Part shown: one piece after another, positions 26,722 through 35,811 of the stretch | Layout of the letters: each line of letters begins with the position of its first letter | How positions within the stretch are numbered: position 1 is the first letter of the stretch | Source of the DNA: Pustulibacterium marinum | Lineage (GTDB): Bacteria; Bacteroidota; Bacteroidia; Flavobacteriales; Flavobacteriaceae | NCBI RefSeq assembly: GCF_900116665.1 | Contig: NZ_FPBK01000003.1 | Location: 89,306 to 153,305, forward strand | Length of the DNA: 64,000 nt | Direction of reading: 5' to 3' | Program-made: the position numbers and the translations under genes | The notes under the pieces: generated by a model | The model's database searches: none | Seen by the model: the letters and a program-made list of their open reading frames with translations, nothing else | What the model was told of the DNA's origin: nothing

Positions 26722-28833
26722 TTAAACTACTCGGTTTTTCTTAAGATAATACTCGTACGTTGCAAATTGCGAACGTACCTTTGGCAAATCATTCACTCTA
26801 TATGCATTATCTTGTTTTTCTGAAATAATTCGGGCTTTTACATTATCACTCCAGCAAATTTCAAAGGTATCTAATAATTCATGCTTGATACTTTCATCAT
26901 AAATAGGGCACGAAACTTCCACTCTATTTTCTATATTTCTGGTCATCCAATCGGCGGAAGAAATATAGAATTTTGGATCATTATTATTCCCAAAAATATA
27001 CAAACGTGGATGCTCTAAAAATTTATCAACCACACTAATGACTTCGATATTTTCACTCATTCCAGGAACTCCGGGAATTAAGCAACAAACACCACGAACA
27101 ATCATTTGAATCTTTACTCCTGCTCTACTAGCCTCGTAGAGTTTATCTACCATTTTATAACTGGTAATACTGTTCATCTTCAGTTTTATCCAAGCAGGTT
27201 TCCCCTCTTTTGCATTCTTAATCTCAGTCTTGATTAATTTTGAAAAAGAGCTTTTGGTATAATGTGGTGAAACAATCAAATGTTTATAGCGATGAATTCT
27301 GTAGTTGGTTTCAAAAAACTCAAAGACTTTATTCACCTCTTTTAGAATAGGCTGATGCGCAGTGAAAAGTGTATAATCAGTATATATTTTTGCAGTAGAC
27401 TCATTAAAATTTCCGGTACTAATGAATCCGTATCGTTTAATTTTTCCTGCTTCTTCACGTTCAATTACACAAATTTTACTGTGAACTTTTAACCCTGGAA
27501 CACCAAAACGAAGGTTAATTCCTTCCGACTGTAAAACCTCTGCATATTCTATATTGGCTTCCTCATCAAAACGTGCCTGCAATTCTATTTGAACGGTTAC
27601 TTTTTTTCCATTCTTCACCGCATTTATCAATGAACTAGCTACCTGAGAAAGTTTTGCCAAACGATAAATGGTAATTTTAATGGTTTTAACCTGTGGATCC
27701 AAAGCAGCCTCTCGCAAAAATCTTATCACATAAGAAAACGTATGATATGGTGTATATTGAAGAAAATCTTTTTCAGCAATTTTGGAAAGAATACTTCCTT
27801 CCATATCCACATCCTTGATAGGTAACGGCGGATAGGAATTGTACAACAAGTCTGTTCTACCCAAACTTGGGAATCCCATATAATCTCTACGGAAATGGTA
27901 GCGACCTCCTGGTATTACACTATCAGTATTATCAATTCCCATTTTCTGCATAAGATATTTTAATGTATCTTTTTCAAGATCTTCATCATACACAAAACGA
28001 ACTGGCTCACTACTACTTCTTCCTTTAACACTACTATGAATTTTCTCTATAAAACTCATACTTAGATCATTATCAATATCTAATTCTGCATCTCTGGTTA
28101 TTTTTATCATATATGCCGAAATATCTTCGTACTCAAAAATGCTAAAAATACTATTCAAAGAATACCTGATTAAATCATCTAACATGATAATGTAACTGCG
28201 CTCCCCTACTTTTGGCAATACAATAAACCTGTCGATAGTTCGTGGAATTTCTATCAAGGCATATTTATTATCTTTCTTAACGGAAACCGGTTTTAAAAGT
28301 CGTTTTACACCACTATTTTTTTCGGTATTTTTCAGCGTCATTTTCACAGCTAAGTATGCTGCACTATCCTTCAATACCGGAAATTCATTAAGATCGTTCA
28401 AGATAATAGTCACCAAAGCAGGTGCAACTTTATCTACATAATAATTTTTGATAAAATTCTTATGCACAGCCTCTTCTACTTCGGTTTCGTTGATGATAAA
28501 TATATTTTCATCACGCAATTGATGGTGAATATCATCTAGAATATCCAAACTCTCAGATTGTTGCTTGATTACAATCTCCGTAATATCCTCCAGCAAATCC
28601 TTCGCAGCTCTACCACCTAAGAAATTTTCGCCGGTCTCAGATGAAAGGGCAATCCTTTTTACAGTTGCATAACGTACTTTGAAGAATTCATCTAAGTTAT
28701 TTGAGAAAATACCAATAAAACGTAACCTATCTAACAAAGGCACTTTGGGATCTGCAGCTTCCTGTAAAACCCTGGCATTGAACTGCAACCAGCTAATTTC
28801 TCTATTTATGTATTGATTTTTTACCTTATCCAT
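26722..28833 (-). CDS. ppk1: Polyphosphate kinase 1
   Basis: 703 residues, normal size. PPK1 reversibly moves the gamma phosphate of ATP onto polyphosphate through a phosphohistidine. Seen: the N-terminal YINREISWLQFNARVLQEA, the HKD-like GLKVHSKICVIER that holds the catalytic His, STGNFNE, and IENRVEVSCPI near the end. The gene directly follows the SixA-type gene with no gap and precedes ppx by 14 bases, so synthesis and breakdown of polyphosphate are encoded together. Confidence 0.96.
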   Translation of the reverse strand: MDKVKNQYINREISWLQFNARVLQEAADPKVPLLDRLRFIGIFSNNLDEFFKVRYATVKRIALSSETGENFLGGRAAKDLLEDITEIVIKQQSESLDILDDIHHQLRDENIFIINETEVEEAVHKNFIKNYYVDKVAPALVTIILNDLNEFPVLKDSAAYLAVKMTLKNTEKNSGVKRLLKPVSVKKDNKYALIEIPRTIDRFIVLPKVGERSYIIMLDDLIRYSLNSIFSIFEYEDISAYMIKITRDAELDIDNDLSMSFIEKIHSSVKGRSSSEPVRFVYDEDLEKDTLKYLMQKMGIDNTDSVIPGGRYHFRRDYMGFPSLGRTDLLYNSYPPLPIKDVDMEGSILSKIAEKDFLQYTPYHTFSYVIRFLREAALDPQVKTIKITIYRLAKLSQVASSLINAVKNGKKVTVQIELQARFDEEANIEYAEVLQSEGINLRFGVPGLKVHSKICVIEREEAGKIKRYGFISTGNFNESTAKIYTDYTLFTAHQPILKEVNKVFEFFETNYRIHRYKHLIVSPHYTKSSFSKLIKTEIKNAKEGKPAWIKLKMNSITSYKMVDKLYEASRAGVKIQMIVRGVCCLIPGVPGMSENIEVISVVDKFLEHPRLYIFGNNNDPKFYISSADWMTRNIENRVEVSCPIYDESIKHELLDTFEICWSDNVKARIISEKQDNAYRVNDLPKVRSQFATYEYYLKKNRVV

Positions 28834-29319
28834 TTACTTTAATTCCTTAGGAAATATACTATTTTTTGTGATTCCTTGCGAGATTTCGCTCCATTTCTCT
28901 TCGGAAAATTGCAACCAAACTACTCCAGTCGTAGGTACATTTGCAATATGCTGATTGCCCAACGTATTTGCCAAAGCCGTGAATGCATGATTATGTCCAA
29001 AAAGCAAAACGGTATTTAAATTATCTGACAAGTTTTTAATAAAACGAAGTACACGTTGTCCACCAAAATCATAAAGTTCCTCTTCTTTTGTTACTTTTTC
29101 TAAAGGATACTCTAATGCTTCACAAATTAATTTACAGGTGCTGAAAGCTCTATTTGCTGGACTTGAAAAGATGGCATCAATAGAAAGTTGATATGATTTC
29201 AACTCTTTTCCAATAAGCGCTCCATCCATTTTTCCTCTGGATTTAAGCGGACGCATTTCATCGGGAACATCATACTTCCAAGATGATTTACCATGTCTTA
29301 TTAAAATGAGATTTTTCAT
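28834..29319 (-). CDS. SixA-type histidine phosphatase
   Basis: 161 residues of the branch-1 histidine phosphatase superfamily: LIRHGKSSWKYD at 5-16 holds the catalytic RHG, and LLFGHNHAF near 104 the second His. Relatives include SixA, which removes phosphate from phosphohistidine proteins. It sits between pdxH (one-base gap) and ppk1 (no gap). Acting on a phosphohistidine near PPK1, whose mechanism uses one, is an attractive but unproven idea. Confidence 0.87.
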   Translation of the reverse strand: MKNLILIRHGKSSWKYDVPDEMRPLKSRGKMDGALIGKELKSYQLSIDAIFSSPANRAFSTCKLICEALEYPLEKVTKEEELYDFGGQRVLRFIKNLSDNLNTVLLFGHNHAFTALANTLGNQHIANVPTTGVVWLQFSEEKWSEISQGITKNSIFPKELK

Positions 29320-29320
29320 A

Positions 29321-29968
29321 CTACGGAGCTAGTCGTTCTAATTTCCAATCAAAATCTTCTTGTAACGTATAGCGAAGCCTATCATGCAAACGATTTGGAC
29401 GCCCTTGCCAAAACTCCATACTTTCTGGTCGTACCAAATAACCTCCCCAATGTGATGGCCTTGGAACGTGTTTTCCTTCAAACTGAGTTTCTAGTGATTG
29501 TAATTCGTCTTCTAATACAGCTCGGTTAGCAATGACACTACTTTGATGCGATACCAAAGCTCCTAACTGACTTCCGTGCGGGCGCGATTCAAAATAACCA
29601 TCAGACATATTTTCTGATACTTTTTCAGCCTTTCCCTTTATAATGATTTGGCGTTCCATTCCCGGCCAAAAGAAAGACAAACATACATTTGGATTTTCTG
29701 CTATGGCTTTTCCCTTTTCACTTTCGTAATTCGTGTAGAATATAAAACCTTCGTGTGTATATTTTTTTAATAAAACCACGCGCGTTTTAGGAAAACCATC
29801 AGCGCCAATAGTTGCTACACTCATGGCATTGGCTTCATCAACAGAATCTGAAGCTTCTACTTCATAAAACCAAGTTTGAAACAATTGTAACGGATTATCT
29901 GAAACTTCCTGTTCGGTAAGTTCACTTTTATCGTATGTCTTTCTATAGTCGCTAAGATCTTTTTGCAT
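29321..29968 (-). CDS. pdxH: Pyridoxamine 5'-phosphate oxidase
   Basis: 215 residues, normal length. The FMN enzyme oxidises pyridoxine or pyridoxamine 5'-phosphate to pyridoxal 5'-phosphate with O2. Seen: RVVLLKKYTHEGFIFYTNY with the FMN and substrate contacts, SFFWPGMERQI, RPHGSQLGALVSHQS and the closing RPNRLHDRLRY and W-x-LERLAP. It is the first gene of the minus-strand unit with sixA, ppk1 and ppx. Confidence 0.95.
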   Translation of the reverse strand: MQKDLSDYRKTYDKSELTEQEVSDNPLQLFQTWFYEVEASDSVDEANAMSVATIGADGFPKTRVVLLKKYTHEGFIFYTNYESEKGKAIAENPNVCLSFFWPGMERQIIIKGKAEKVSENMSDGYFESRPHGSQLGALVSHQSSVIANRAVLEDELQSLETQFEGKHVPRPSHWGGYLVRPESMEFWQGRPNRLHDRLRYTLQEDFDWKLERLAP

Positions 29969-30080
29969 GACTCGTATTTTGTAAGCAAGGTACGAGTTCT
30001 TGGTTTGTTTTAAAAGTAGTAATAGTAGTCTTTACCGTATTTTTAAGAAGAATTTACAAAAGATCGGCATCCAATTAATA

Positions 30081-30986
30081 TCAAAATTCAAACACTTTTC
30101 CATCTTGAGCCAATGCAACGGAAGGAAAAACCTCAGCTGCTTCTTCTTTAAAAGCTTCTTGCCCATCATAGCGAGTAGAATAATGGCCTAAGATTAAGTT
30201 TTTAGCTTCAGCTTCGCTCGCAATCATACCTGCTTGTTTTGCAGTGGAATGCTTGGTATGTTCACAAAGATGTTTATGCTTGTCCAAGAAAGTTGCTTCG
30301 TGATATAAAGCGGTAACACCTTTGATTAACGGAATAATATCCGGCTTGTATTTGGTATCACTACAAAACGCATAACTCTTTGCTGATGGTGGATCAAATG
30401 TCAATTTTTCATTAGATATTACAGTACCGTCTTCCAAAGTAACATCCTTCCCGTTTTTGATATTTTGATAATAACATTTATCAATCTCGTAATTTAAAAC
30501 AGCATTGATGTCTAGCTTACGTTCTTTTGGTTTTTCGGTAAACAAAAATCCGTTGGTATATACACGATGCGATAAAGGAATGGTTTGCACCGTTACTCGT
30601 TCATCATCCAGAATTACTTCAGAATCCTTGGAAGTCAACTCATGAAAATACAATGGATATGTGGTATAGGAATTTCCTAATTTTAAATACAATAAAATAG
30701 CCTCTTTGATACCTTTTGGCCCGTAGATATGTAATTCGGTTTCCCGGCCTAGCATTTGAAAAGTAGATACCAACCCGGGCAAACCAAAGAAATGATCGCC
30801 ATGTAAATGTGATATAAATACATGTTTAATGCGATTGAATTTGATTTTATTTTTTCTAAGTTGTACCTGCGTTCCCTCTCCACAATCTATCAAAAAGATA
30901 CGATTATTGATTTCCAATACCTGAGCGGTAGGATTGTTCAATGTTCGGGGAGTAGCGCTATAACAACCTAGGATGGTAACCTTCAT
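30081..30986 (-). CDS. rnz: Ribonuclease Z (tRNase Z)
   Basis: 301 residues, short-form tRNase Z. The zinc motif ISHLHGDHFFGLPG has H60, H62, D64 and H65; later ligands are in FCSDTKY, YHEATF and LGHYSTRY. It removes the 3' trailer of precursor tRNAs. The first base overlaps the stop of the 112-residue STAS-like gene, so the pair is translationally coupled. Confidence 0.95.
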   Translation of the reverse strand: MKVTILGCYSATPRTLNNPTAQVLEINNRIFLIDCGEGTQVQLRKNKIKFNRIKHVFISHLHGDHFFGLPGLVSTFQMLGRETELHIYGPKGIKEAILLYLKLGNSYTTYPLYFHELTSKDSEVILDDERVTVQTIPLSHRVYTNGFLFTEKPKERKLDINAVLNYEIDKCYYQNIKNGKDVTLEDGTVISNEKLTFDPPSAKSYAFCSDTKYKPDIIPLIKGVTALYHEATFLDKHKHLCEHTKHSTAKQAGMIASEAEAKNLILGHYSTRYDGQEAFKEEAAEVFPSVALAQDGKVFEF

Positions 30987-31324
30987 TATGCATCAAAGTC
31001 TAAATCGCGCTCTATTTCTTCCATTTCTATGATATCATGCGCTTCTTGCAAAGTTGGTACTACTTCCAACTCATCTGGAAGGTCGTCGTAAGAAATATCA
31101 GAAGCTACAATAACAAACGATTTATTGCGCTCGCGATGTGCATTTGACAAGGGTAAAAACTCTAACAAATCATCTACCGAAAGTTTATTGATAGAAAACA
31201 GGTTGATGATGATATGGTCACTCTTAATGCGCTCATAGGCTTCTTTATAATTCTTAATGAATTCGCCTACAGACATTTTTTCGTTGGTTACAATACTGGT
31301 GTTATCGTTTTTACTTAAAATCAT
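30986..31324 (-). CDS. Small STAS-like protein
   Basis: 112 residues. The pattern HIIINLFSINKLSVDDLLEFLPL followed by KSFVIVASD resembles an anti-sigma-antagonist (STAS) fold with alternating strands and helices. No phosphorylatable Ser/Thr in the usual DSSG position is evident, so a regulatory role is only inferred. It lies 3 bases after pyrB and overlaps rnz by one base; the same neighbour is seen beside rnz in related genomes as far as I recall. Confidence 0.75.
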   Translation of the reverse strand: MILSKNDNTSIVTNEKMSVGEFIKNYKEAYERIKSDHIIINLFSINKLSVDDLLEFLPLSNAHRERNKSFVIVASDISYDDLPDELEVVPTLQEAHDIIEMEEIERDLDFDA

Positions 31325-31327
31325 AGC

Positions 31328-32254
31328 TTATTTAATTTTAGATGCTAATAAATAAATTACTGCCATCCGAACAGCTACTCCGTTTTCTACTTGATCAAGA
31401 ATAATAGCCTGATCGGAATCGGCAACTTCACTTGTAATTTCTACACCGCGGTTGATAGGTCCCGGGTGCATGATGATAATTTCTTTGTCTAAAGCGTCGA
31501 GCATTGGTTTGGTTAAACCATATTGCTGAACGTATTCTCTTGTTGATGGAAAATAACTAATATCCAATCGTTCATTTTGAATACGAAGCATGTTGGCCAC
31601 ATCGCACCATTGCAACGCTTTTTGAAGATCTGTTTCTACTTCAACGCCTAATGAAGTAATATATTTTGGAATCAATGTTTTTGGTCCGCAAACCTTTACA
31701 TTGGCTCCTTGTAATTTTAATGCAAAAATATTTGATAATGCTACACGCGAGTGTAGAATATCACCCACAATCACAACGTTTTTACCAGCTACATCTCCTA
31801 ATCTTTCACGAATAGAATACGAGTCTAGCAAAGCTTGTGTTGGGTGTTCGTGCGCTCCGTCTCCGGCATTTACAATGCTTGCTTTTACATGTTGCGACAA
31901 GAAAACACCTGCTCCAGGATTTGGATGACGCATTACTACCATGTCTACCTTCATAGACAAAATATTGTTTACTGTATCTATCAACGTTTCTCCTTTTTTC
32001 ACAGAAGACTGCGCTGCAGAAAAGTTTACAACATCTGCCGATAAACGTTTTTCAGCCAGCTCAAAGGAAAGTCTGGTACGTGTACTGTTTTCAAAAAACA
32101 GGTTGGCAATGGTAATATCTCTAAGTGAAGGCACTTTTTTAATGGGACGGTTGATCACTTCTTTAAATTGATCGGCTGTCTCAAAAATCAACTGAATATC
32201 TGCCTCGTTGATATATTTTATCCCCAATAAGTGTGGCACACTTAATTCACTCAT
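31328..32254 (-). CDS. pyrB: Aspartate carbamoyltransferase catalytic subunit
   Basis: 308 residues, normal length. It condenses carbamoyl phosphate with aspartate in pyrimidine synthesis. Diagnostic motifs: FENSTRTRLSFE (carbamoyl phosphate site), MRHPNPGAG, DGAHEHPTQALLD and MHPGPINRGVE. No regulatory subunit pyrI gene adjoins. It follows pyrR by 40 bases and precedes the STAS-like gene and rnz. Confidence 0.97.
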   Translation of the reverse strand: MSELSVPHLLGIKYINEADIQLIFETADQFKEVINRPIKKVPSLRDITIANLFFENSTRTRLSFELAEKRLSADVVNFSAAQSSVKKGETLIDTVNNILSMKVDMVVMRHPNPGAGVFLSQHVKASIVNAGDGAHEHPTQALLDSYSIRERLGDVAGKNVVIVGDILHSRVALSNIFALKLQGANVKVCGPKTLIPKYITSLGVEVETDLQKALQWCDVANMLRIQNERLDISYFPSTREYVQQYGLTKPMLDALDKEIIIMHPGPINRGVEITSEVADSDQAIILDQVENGVAVRMAVIYLLASKIK

Positions 32255-32294
32255 TCTTTTTGTACTTTATAGTTGTTATCGTTGCGTTTATTTA

Positions 32295-32834
32295 TTATCG
32301 GTTGATTAGGTACACGTTGTCCTCTCCATCTTTCTCTTCCCAGTGTACAATCACTTTTTCGTCGTTGATGGCATCTACTTGTCTTCCTCTATACGTAGGC
32401 TGAATAGGTAAATGACGGCTAAAACGCCTGTCTATCAACGTTAGTAATTCTATATTCGTAGGTCTACCAAAAGATTGGATTGCAGTTAATGCAGCACGGA
32501 TGCTTCGGCCTGTATACAGCACGTCATCTATAAACACTACGTTTTTATCTTCTACAATAAAATCTATTTGGGTAGAATTTGCTTCCAACGGTTTTCCGCT
32601 ACGGCGAAAATCATCACGGAAAAAAGTAATATCTAAATAGCCTAATTTTAAATCTTGAATACCGTAAGAATTCTTTAAAATTTGACCTAGTCTATCTGCA
32701 AGCAACACTCCTCTTGGCTGTATCCCTACAAGAACTGTATCTTTAAAATCTAAATGATTTTCAATAAGTTGACAAGCCAAACGGTGAAGAATGATGTTGA
32801 TCTCTTTTGAAGTAAGAAGAACTTTTTGACTCAT
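32295..32834 (-). CDS. pyrR: PyrR: pyrimidine operon regulator / uracil phosphoribosyltransferase
   Basis: 179 residues. The PRPP-binding loop is VVFIDDVLYTGRSIRAAL, and LVGIQPRGVLLADRL and DRRFSRHLPIQP are typical of PyrR. In Firmicutes PyrR binds mRNA leaders to control pyr genes and also has weak uracil phosphoribosyltransferase activity; in Bacteroidota the enzyme role is safer to assume because no PyrR-binding hairpin and terminator pair is seen here. A TACTTTTG -7 box (32846-32853, minus) lies 11 bases ahead of the start. Confidence 0.93.
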   Translation of the reverse strand: MSQKVLLTSKEINIILHRLACQLIENHLDFKDTVLVGIQPRGVLLADRLGQILKNSYGIQDLKLGYLDITFFRDDFRRSGKPLEANSTQIDFIVEDKNVVFIDDVLYTGRSIRAALTAIQSFGRPTNIELLTLIDRRFSRHLPIQPTYRGRQVDAINDEKVIVHWEEKDGEDNVYLINR

Positions 32835-32845
32835 AATTAATTTTC

Positions 32846-32853
32846 CAAAAGTA
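32846..32853 (-). promoter_or_regulatory. -7 promoter box (TACTTTTG) for the pyrR operon
   Basis: Minus-strand match to TAnnTTTG, close to the pyrR ATG, implying a very short leader with no room for an attenuator. Confidence 0.45.
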
Positions 32854-32920
32854 TTTGGCTTGTAAAATTACGGATTTTTTATTTATAAATTAGCCGTCGC
32901 ATTCAAAATACGAATAAAGT

Positions 32921-33577
32921 TTGAAAAAGCCATCTACTGTAAAAGCGCTCAGTTACCTGTATCCAATTACTACCAAAACCTATGTTTCGGAGCTAAGTGG
33001 CGTTATAGAAATAACCTGGTTCAACGGCGTGAAAATGGTAGATACTGAAAATGCCAATTACTCTTACGGTACTTTACAAAACATACTGAAGTTTGGACTT
33101 GAAAAGATTGATCTGAATACTGTAAATAATGTGCTACTACTTGGTTTGGGAGCCGGAAGCGTTCTGGAAACATTGCAGAAAGACTTTAATTTTCAGCACC
33201 CCATTACCGCAGTAGAACTAGACCCCGTAATGATTACCATTTGCAAAGAAGAATTTGGAATTGAAGAGAACGAGCAGCTAAAAATAGTACAAGACGATGC
33301 CTTCGATTTTCTTAAAAAAGATCAGGAATCGTATGACCTCATCATTATTGACTTGTTCATAGATACCGAAGTACCCGAAGTGGTATACACTTCTGATTTC
33401 TTTCAACTGATTCATGAAAGGCTAACCGCTAACGGGCAATTTATTTTCAATGCTGCCCTAGATCATTCTGCTGAATCTACGCAACAAAAATTACAGCAAG
33501 TCTTAAAGGCATTTGAAACAAAAGTATATTCAAAAGTGGAAAAAGTAAATACACTAATTTTAGGGAGCAAGAAATAA
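32921..33577 (+). CDS. Spermidine synthase-like methyltransferase-fold protein
   Basis: 218 residues. The SAM/decarboxylated-SAM fold shows LLLGLGAGSVLETL, AVELDPVMITICKEEFG and DDAFDFL with DLIIIDLF, as in polyamine synthases, but the spermidine-synthase catalytic GGGDG and putrescine-binding DSSDP motifs are altered, so real polyamine synthesis is doubtful. The start is TTG at 32921; no ATG fits. It is divergent from pyrR, from which it is separated by only 86 bases. Confidence 0.8.
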   Translation: MKKPSTVKALSYLYPITTKTYVSELSGVIEITWFNGVKMVDTENANYSYGTLQNILKFGLEKIDLNTVNNVLLLGLGAGSVLETLQKDFNFQHPITAVELDPVMITICKEEFGIEENEQLKIVQDDAFDFLKKDQESYDLIIIDLFIDTEVPEVVYTSDFFQLIHERLTANGQFIFNAALDHSAESTQQKLQQVLKAFETKVYSKVEKVNTLILGSKK

Positions 33578-33589
33578 TTGAAAATAGAA

Positions 33590-34147
33590 TCATACCATAA
33601 GTTTACTCAACTTAGCGTACCAAGCATCCATATCTTTCATACGTATATCAAAATCGGTACTATTATTTAAAAATATACGCAAGGTTTCATCTTTTAGTTC
33701 CACCTTTTCTATAGTGCTAAATGCAACTACCATAACTTCTTTGTTCTTGTACAACCCATGTGGAACAAAAACCATATAATTTTCGGTACAAAAAAGTTTT
33801 CCGCCCACAGCAGGTTTCAAAAGAAATGTCAATTCTGCCATGGTGCTGTCTTGTACGGTTTCGCCTTCCGGTAGATTTTTAGGTTGAATTCCTTTTCCGA
33901 ATAAAAGTATGAAGCGATATCCAAAACGTTCGGACACATATGGATTGATAAGACCGATAATTACAATTATCATGAGCGTAAATACTACTTTCTCTGATAA
34001 ATCAAACTCAAAATACGCTGGATTGGCTATGTAATTCATGAGTGCAGTAACTACCGTATACAGCACTACATAAAAAAGCGCGAACAAAATTCTATATTGA
34101 AAACTAAGTTTGATAACCCCTGTTCTTCTCTTGGTATTACTTTGCAT
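33590..34147 (-). CDS. Membrane protein of unknown function
   Basis: 185 residues with two transmembrane helices (ILFALFYVVLYTVVTALMNYI and VVFTLMIIVIIGLINPYV, roughly residues 18-39 and 51-68), followed by a beta-rich soluble half that could be a PH-like domain. No catalytic motif. It overlaps the end of the metallopeptidase gene upstream by 11 bases, so the two are translated from one message and may work together. Confidence 0.75.
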   Translation of the reverse strand: MQSNTKRRTGVIKLSFQYRILFALFYVVLYTVVTALMNYIANPAYFEFDLSEKVVFTLMIIVIIGLINPYVSERFGYRFILLFGKGIQPKNLPEGETVQDSTMAELTFLLKPAVGGKLFCTENYMVFVPHGLYKNKEVMVVAFSTIEKVELKDETLRIFLNNSTDFDIRMKDMDAWYAKLSKLMV

Positions 34148-35270
34148 AATCTGTTATGTATTGCAATACATATTGGCTAAACTCTTCAAATGATTGGTTG
34201 TTCATTTTTGCTAGTAGTTGCTGGTAGTTTTCTGGTGTACTATTAAGTAGCGCCCAAATTCCTTCGGTTCCGTAGGATTCGTAAGTCAACTTGCAAATTG
34301 TAGCTCCTGTAACGTATAGCACATTGTTATCTAACTTATTTTTATACTCATAATTCAGTATTTCATTTAAAGACAAAGGTCTATTTTCTTGAAATTGTTT
34401 TGATAAAGCCAACAAACTTTCCTCATAACCTATCCCCTGTTTTGGACCACCCAACCAAGTGGCAAATCCCTCGTTTATGATTGCCGGACGCAAACCTTTC
34501 ACCGGAAACAGCATGTGTACCAACTCGTGTTTGTAAAACGGACTTTTATAGGAAGTGAATAACTTTCTACCAAACACGTCGGTTAACCCGGTATGGTAGC
34601 TCATTAGGTATTCAAAGTTAAGGAGCGCTTGCATTTCATCACTACCGTTGGCTATGTAATAATTAAATTCGGGCACCTTTCCCAATCCAAATTCCTTTGC
34701 CAGTTCTTTACAGAACTTCACTGCTTCTTTTGCCTGTGTTTTATCAAAAGTCACAAACGGGCTCACCACATAGTTGATAAAACCTACTTGTTCATGTTGC
34801 CATTTTTGGGTGTCATACTCTAATATGTTTTCTAACAAAAAAGAACCATCCGGTTGCTCAACTGCATAGAGTTTGGTGATTGCTGCAGGCACAAACTGCT
34901 GGTATTGTTCCGGCACACCAGAAGCATCAAACAAAGTTTTTATTTGGTACCTACCTTCTTCAATCTTGTCTAACTGTAATATTTTGGGTGGATATGATTT
35001 TAGGAACGTTTGATCATCCGGTAAATCTACTAGAAAAAAGATGCTGCGATCTTTTGTGCCTAATTCAGGTTTCCAATTGGTTTCTTTAAAATAGGGATTG
35101 TTATAAATACTATCAATATTTGAATTGAGATAGTTCGTATACAATTGATACACCTGTTTCTTTTGAATATCAGTTGTATCTACTCTAGCTGTAATTTTTG
35201 GCTGAATAGTTTGCTGGGCATTCAGCATCAAAGTACCCAAAAATAAAATAAGCAAGCATTTTAATTTCAT
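34137..35270 (-). CDS. Secreted gluzincin-type metallopeptidase
   Basis: 377 residues with a signal peptide (CLLILFLGTLMLNAQ). The zinc motif HELVH is at residues 248-252 and the expected third ligand is E267 in INEGFATWLGG, the arrangement of M1-like (Peptidase_MA) enzymes. The N-terminal 230 residues match nothing I recognise. The catalytic set is complete, so activity is likely, but the substrate is unknown. It overlaps the following membrane protein gene by 11 bases. Confidence 0.82.
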   Translation of the reverse strand: MKLKCLLILFLGTLMLNAQQTIQPKITARVDTTDIQKKQVYQLYTNYLNSNIDSIYNNPYFKETNWKPELGTKDRSIFFLVDLPDDQTFLKSYPPKILQLDKIEEGRYQIKTLFDASGVPEQYQQFVPAAITKLYAVEQPDGSFLLENILEYDTQKWQHEQVGFINYVVSPFVTFDKTQAKEAVKFCKELAKEFGLGKVPEFNYYIANGSDEMQALLNFEYLMSYHTGLTDVFGRKLFTSYKSPFYKHELVHMLFPVKGLRPAIINEGFATWLGGPKQGIGYEESLLALSKQFQENRPLSLNEILNYEYKNKLDNNVLYVTGATICKLTYESYGTEGIWALLNSTPENYQQLLAKMNNQSFEEFSQYVLQYITDYAK

Positions 35271-35331
35271 GTAATGAATATAACAACTATTTCTTAATCT
35301 GAAACAAGCTTAGGCACTTAGATAGCTATAT

Positions 35332-35766
35332 TTACAAAGAAGCCTTTTTAACGTCTGGCTGCATGAAATACTGAAAAAAATTCTGTAAACGTTCCTTATC
35401 TTCCTGTGTAATGTCCTTTAATGAAAAGGAAACCAACCCACCATCTTTTCTAATGAAATGCAGTTTATCTTCTGCCAATTGAAACGTACTATAATCGCGA
35501 TATCTAATGGTCTTTTGACGTGCAAAATACCCATTCAACTTTATGGTACAGCGTACCGCATTCCACTGAATATAATGTTTAAACCAAAAAGCACGGGTTG
35601 CCTGTACCGTTATTCCAAAATAGCCAAAAGGTATAAGATAAGATACATAAGGATTTGAAATAACATTGAAGAAATATAACAATGCTATGATGATACAAAG
35701 AAATACAGTAAAAGAAAACACTATATTCCCAATGCTATGCAAATGGTAAAAACGAATACGATTCAT
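35332..35766 (-). CDS. Small membrane protein, possible PH-like domain
   Basis: 144 residues. Two hydrophobic helices (IVFSFTVFLCIIIALLYFF and YVSYLIPFGYFGITV) precede a short beta-rich domain ending in a helix (KERLQNFFQYF). The layout, two helices then a compact beta domain, is like that of the protein at 33590, though I see no close sequence identity. It is 61 bases upstream of the metallopeptidase gene on the same strand. Function unknown. Confidence 0.72.
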   Translation of the reverse strand: MNRIRFYHLHSIGNIVFSFTVFLCIIIALLYFFNVISNPYVSYLIPFGYFGITVQATRAFWFKHYIQWNAVRCTIKLNGYFARQKTIRYRDYSTFQLAEDKLHFIRKDGGLVSFSLKDITQEDKERLQNFFQYFMQPDVKKASL

Positions 35767-35811
35767 AACCTTTGTATTTGAAGCTATTAGCTAAAAATAC
35801 TATTTTTTTGG

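Noticed and set aside
32921-33577. True spermidine synthase
   Set aside because: The fold matches but the catalytic and putrescine-binding motifs of polyamine synthases are not preserved.
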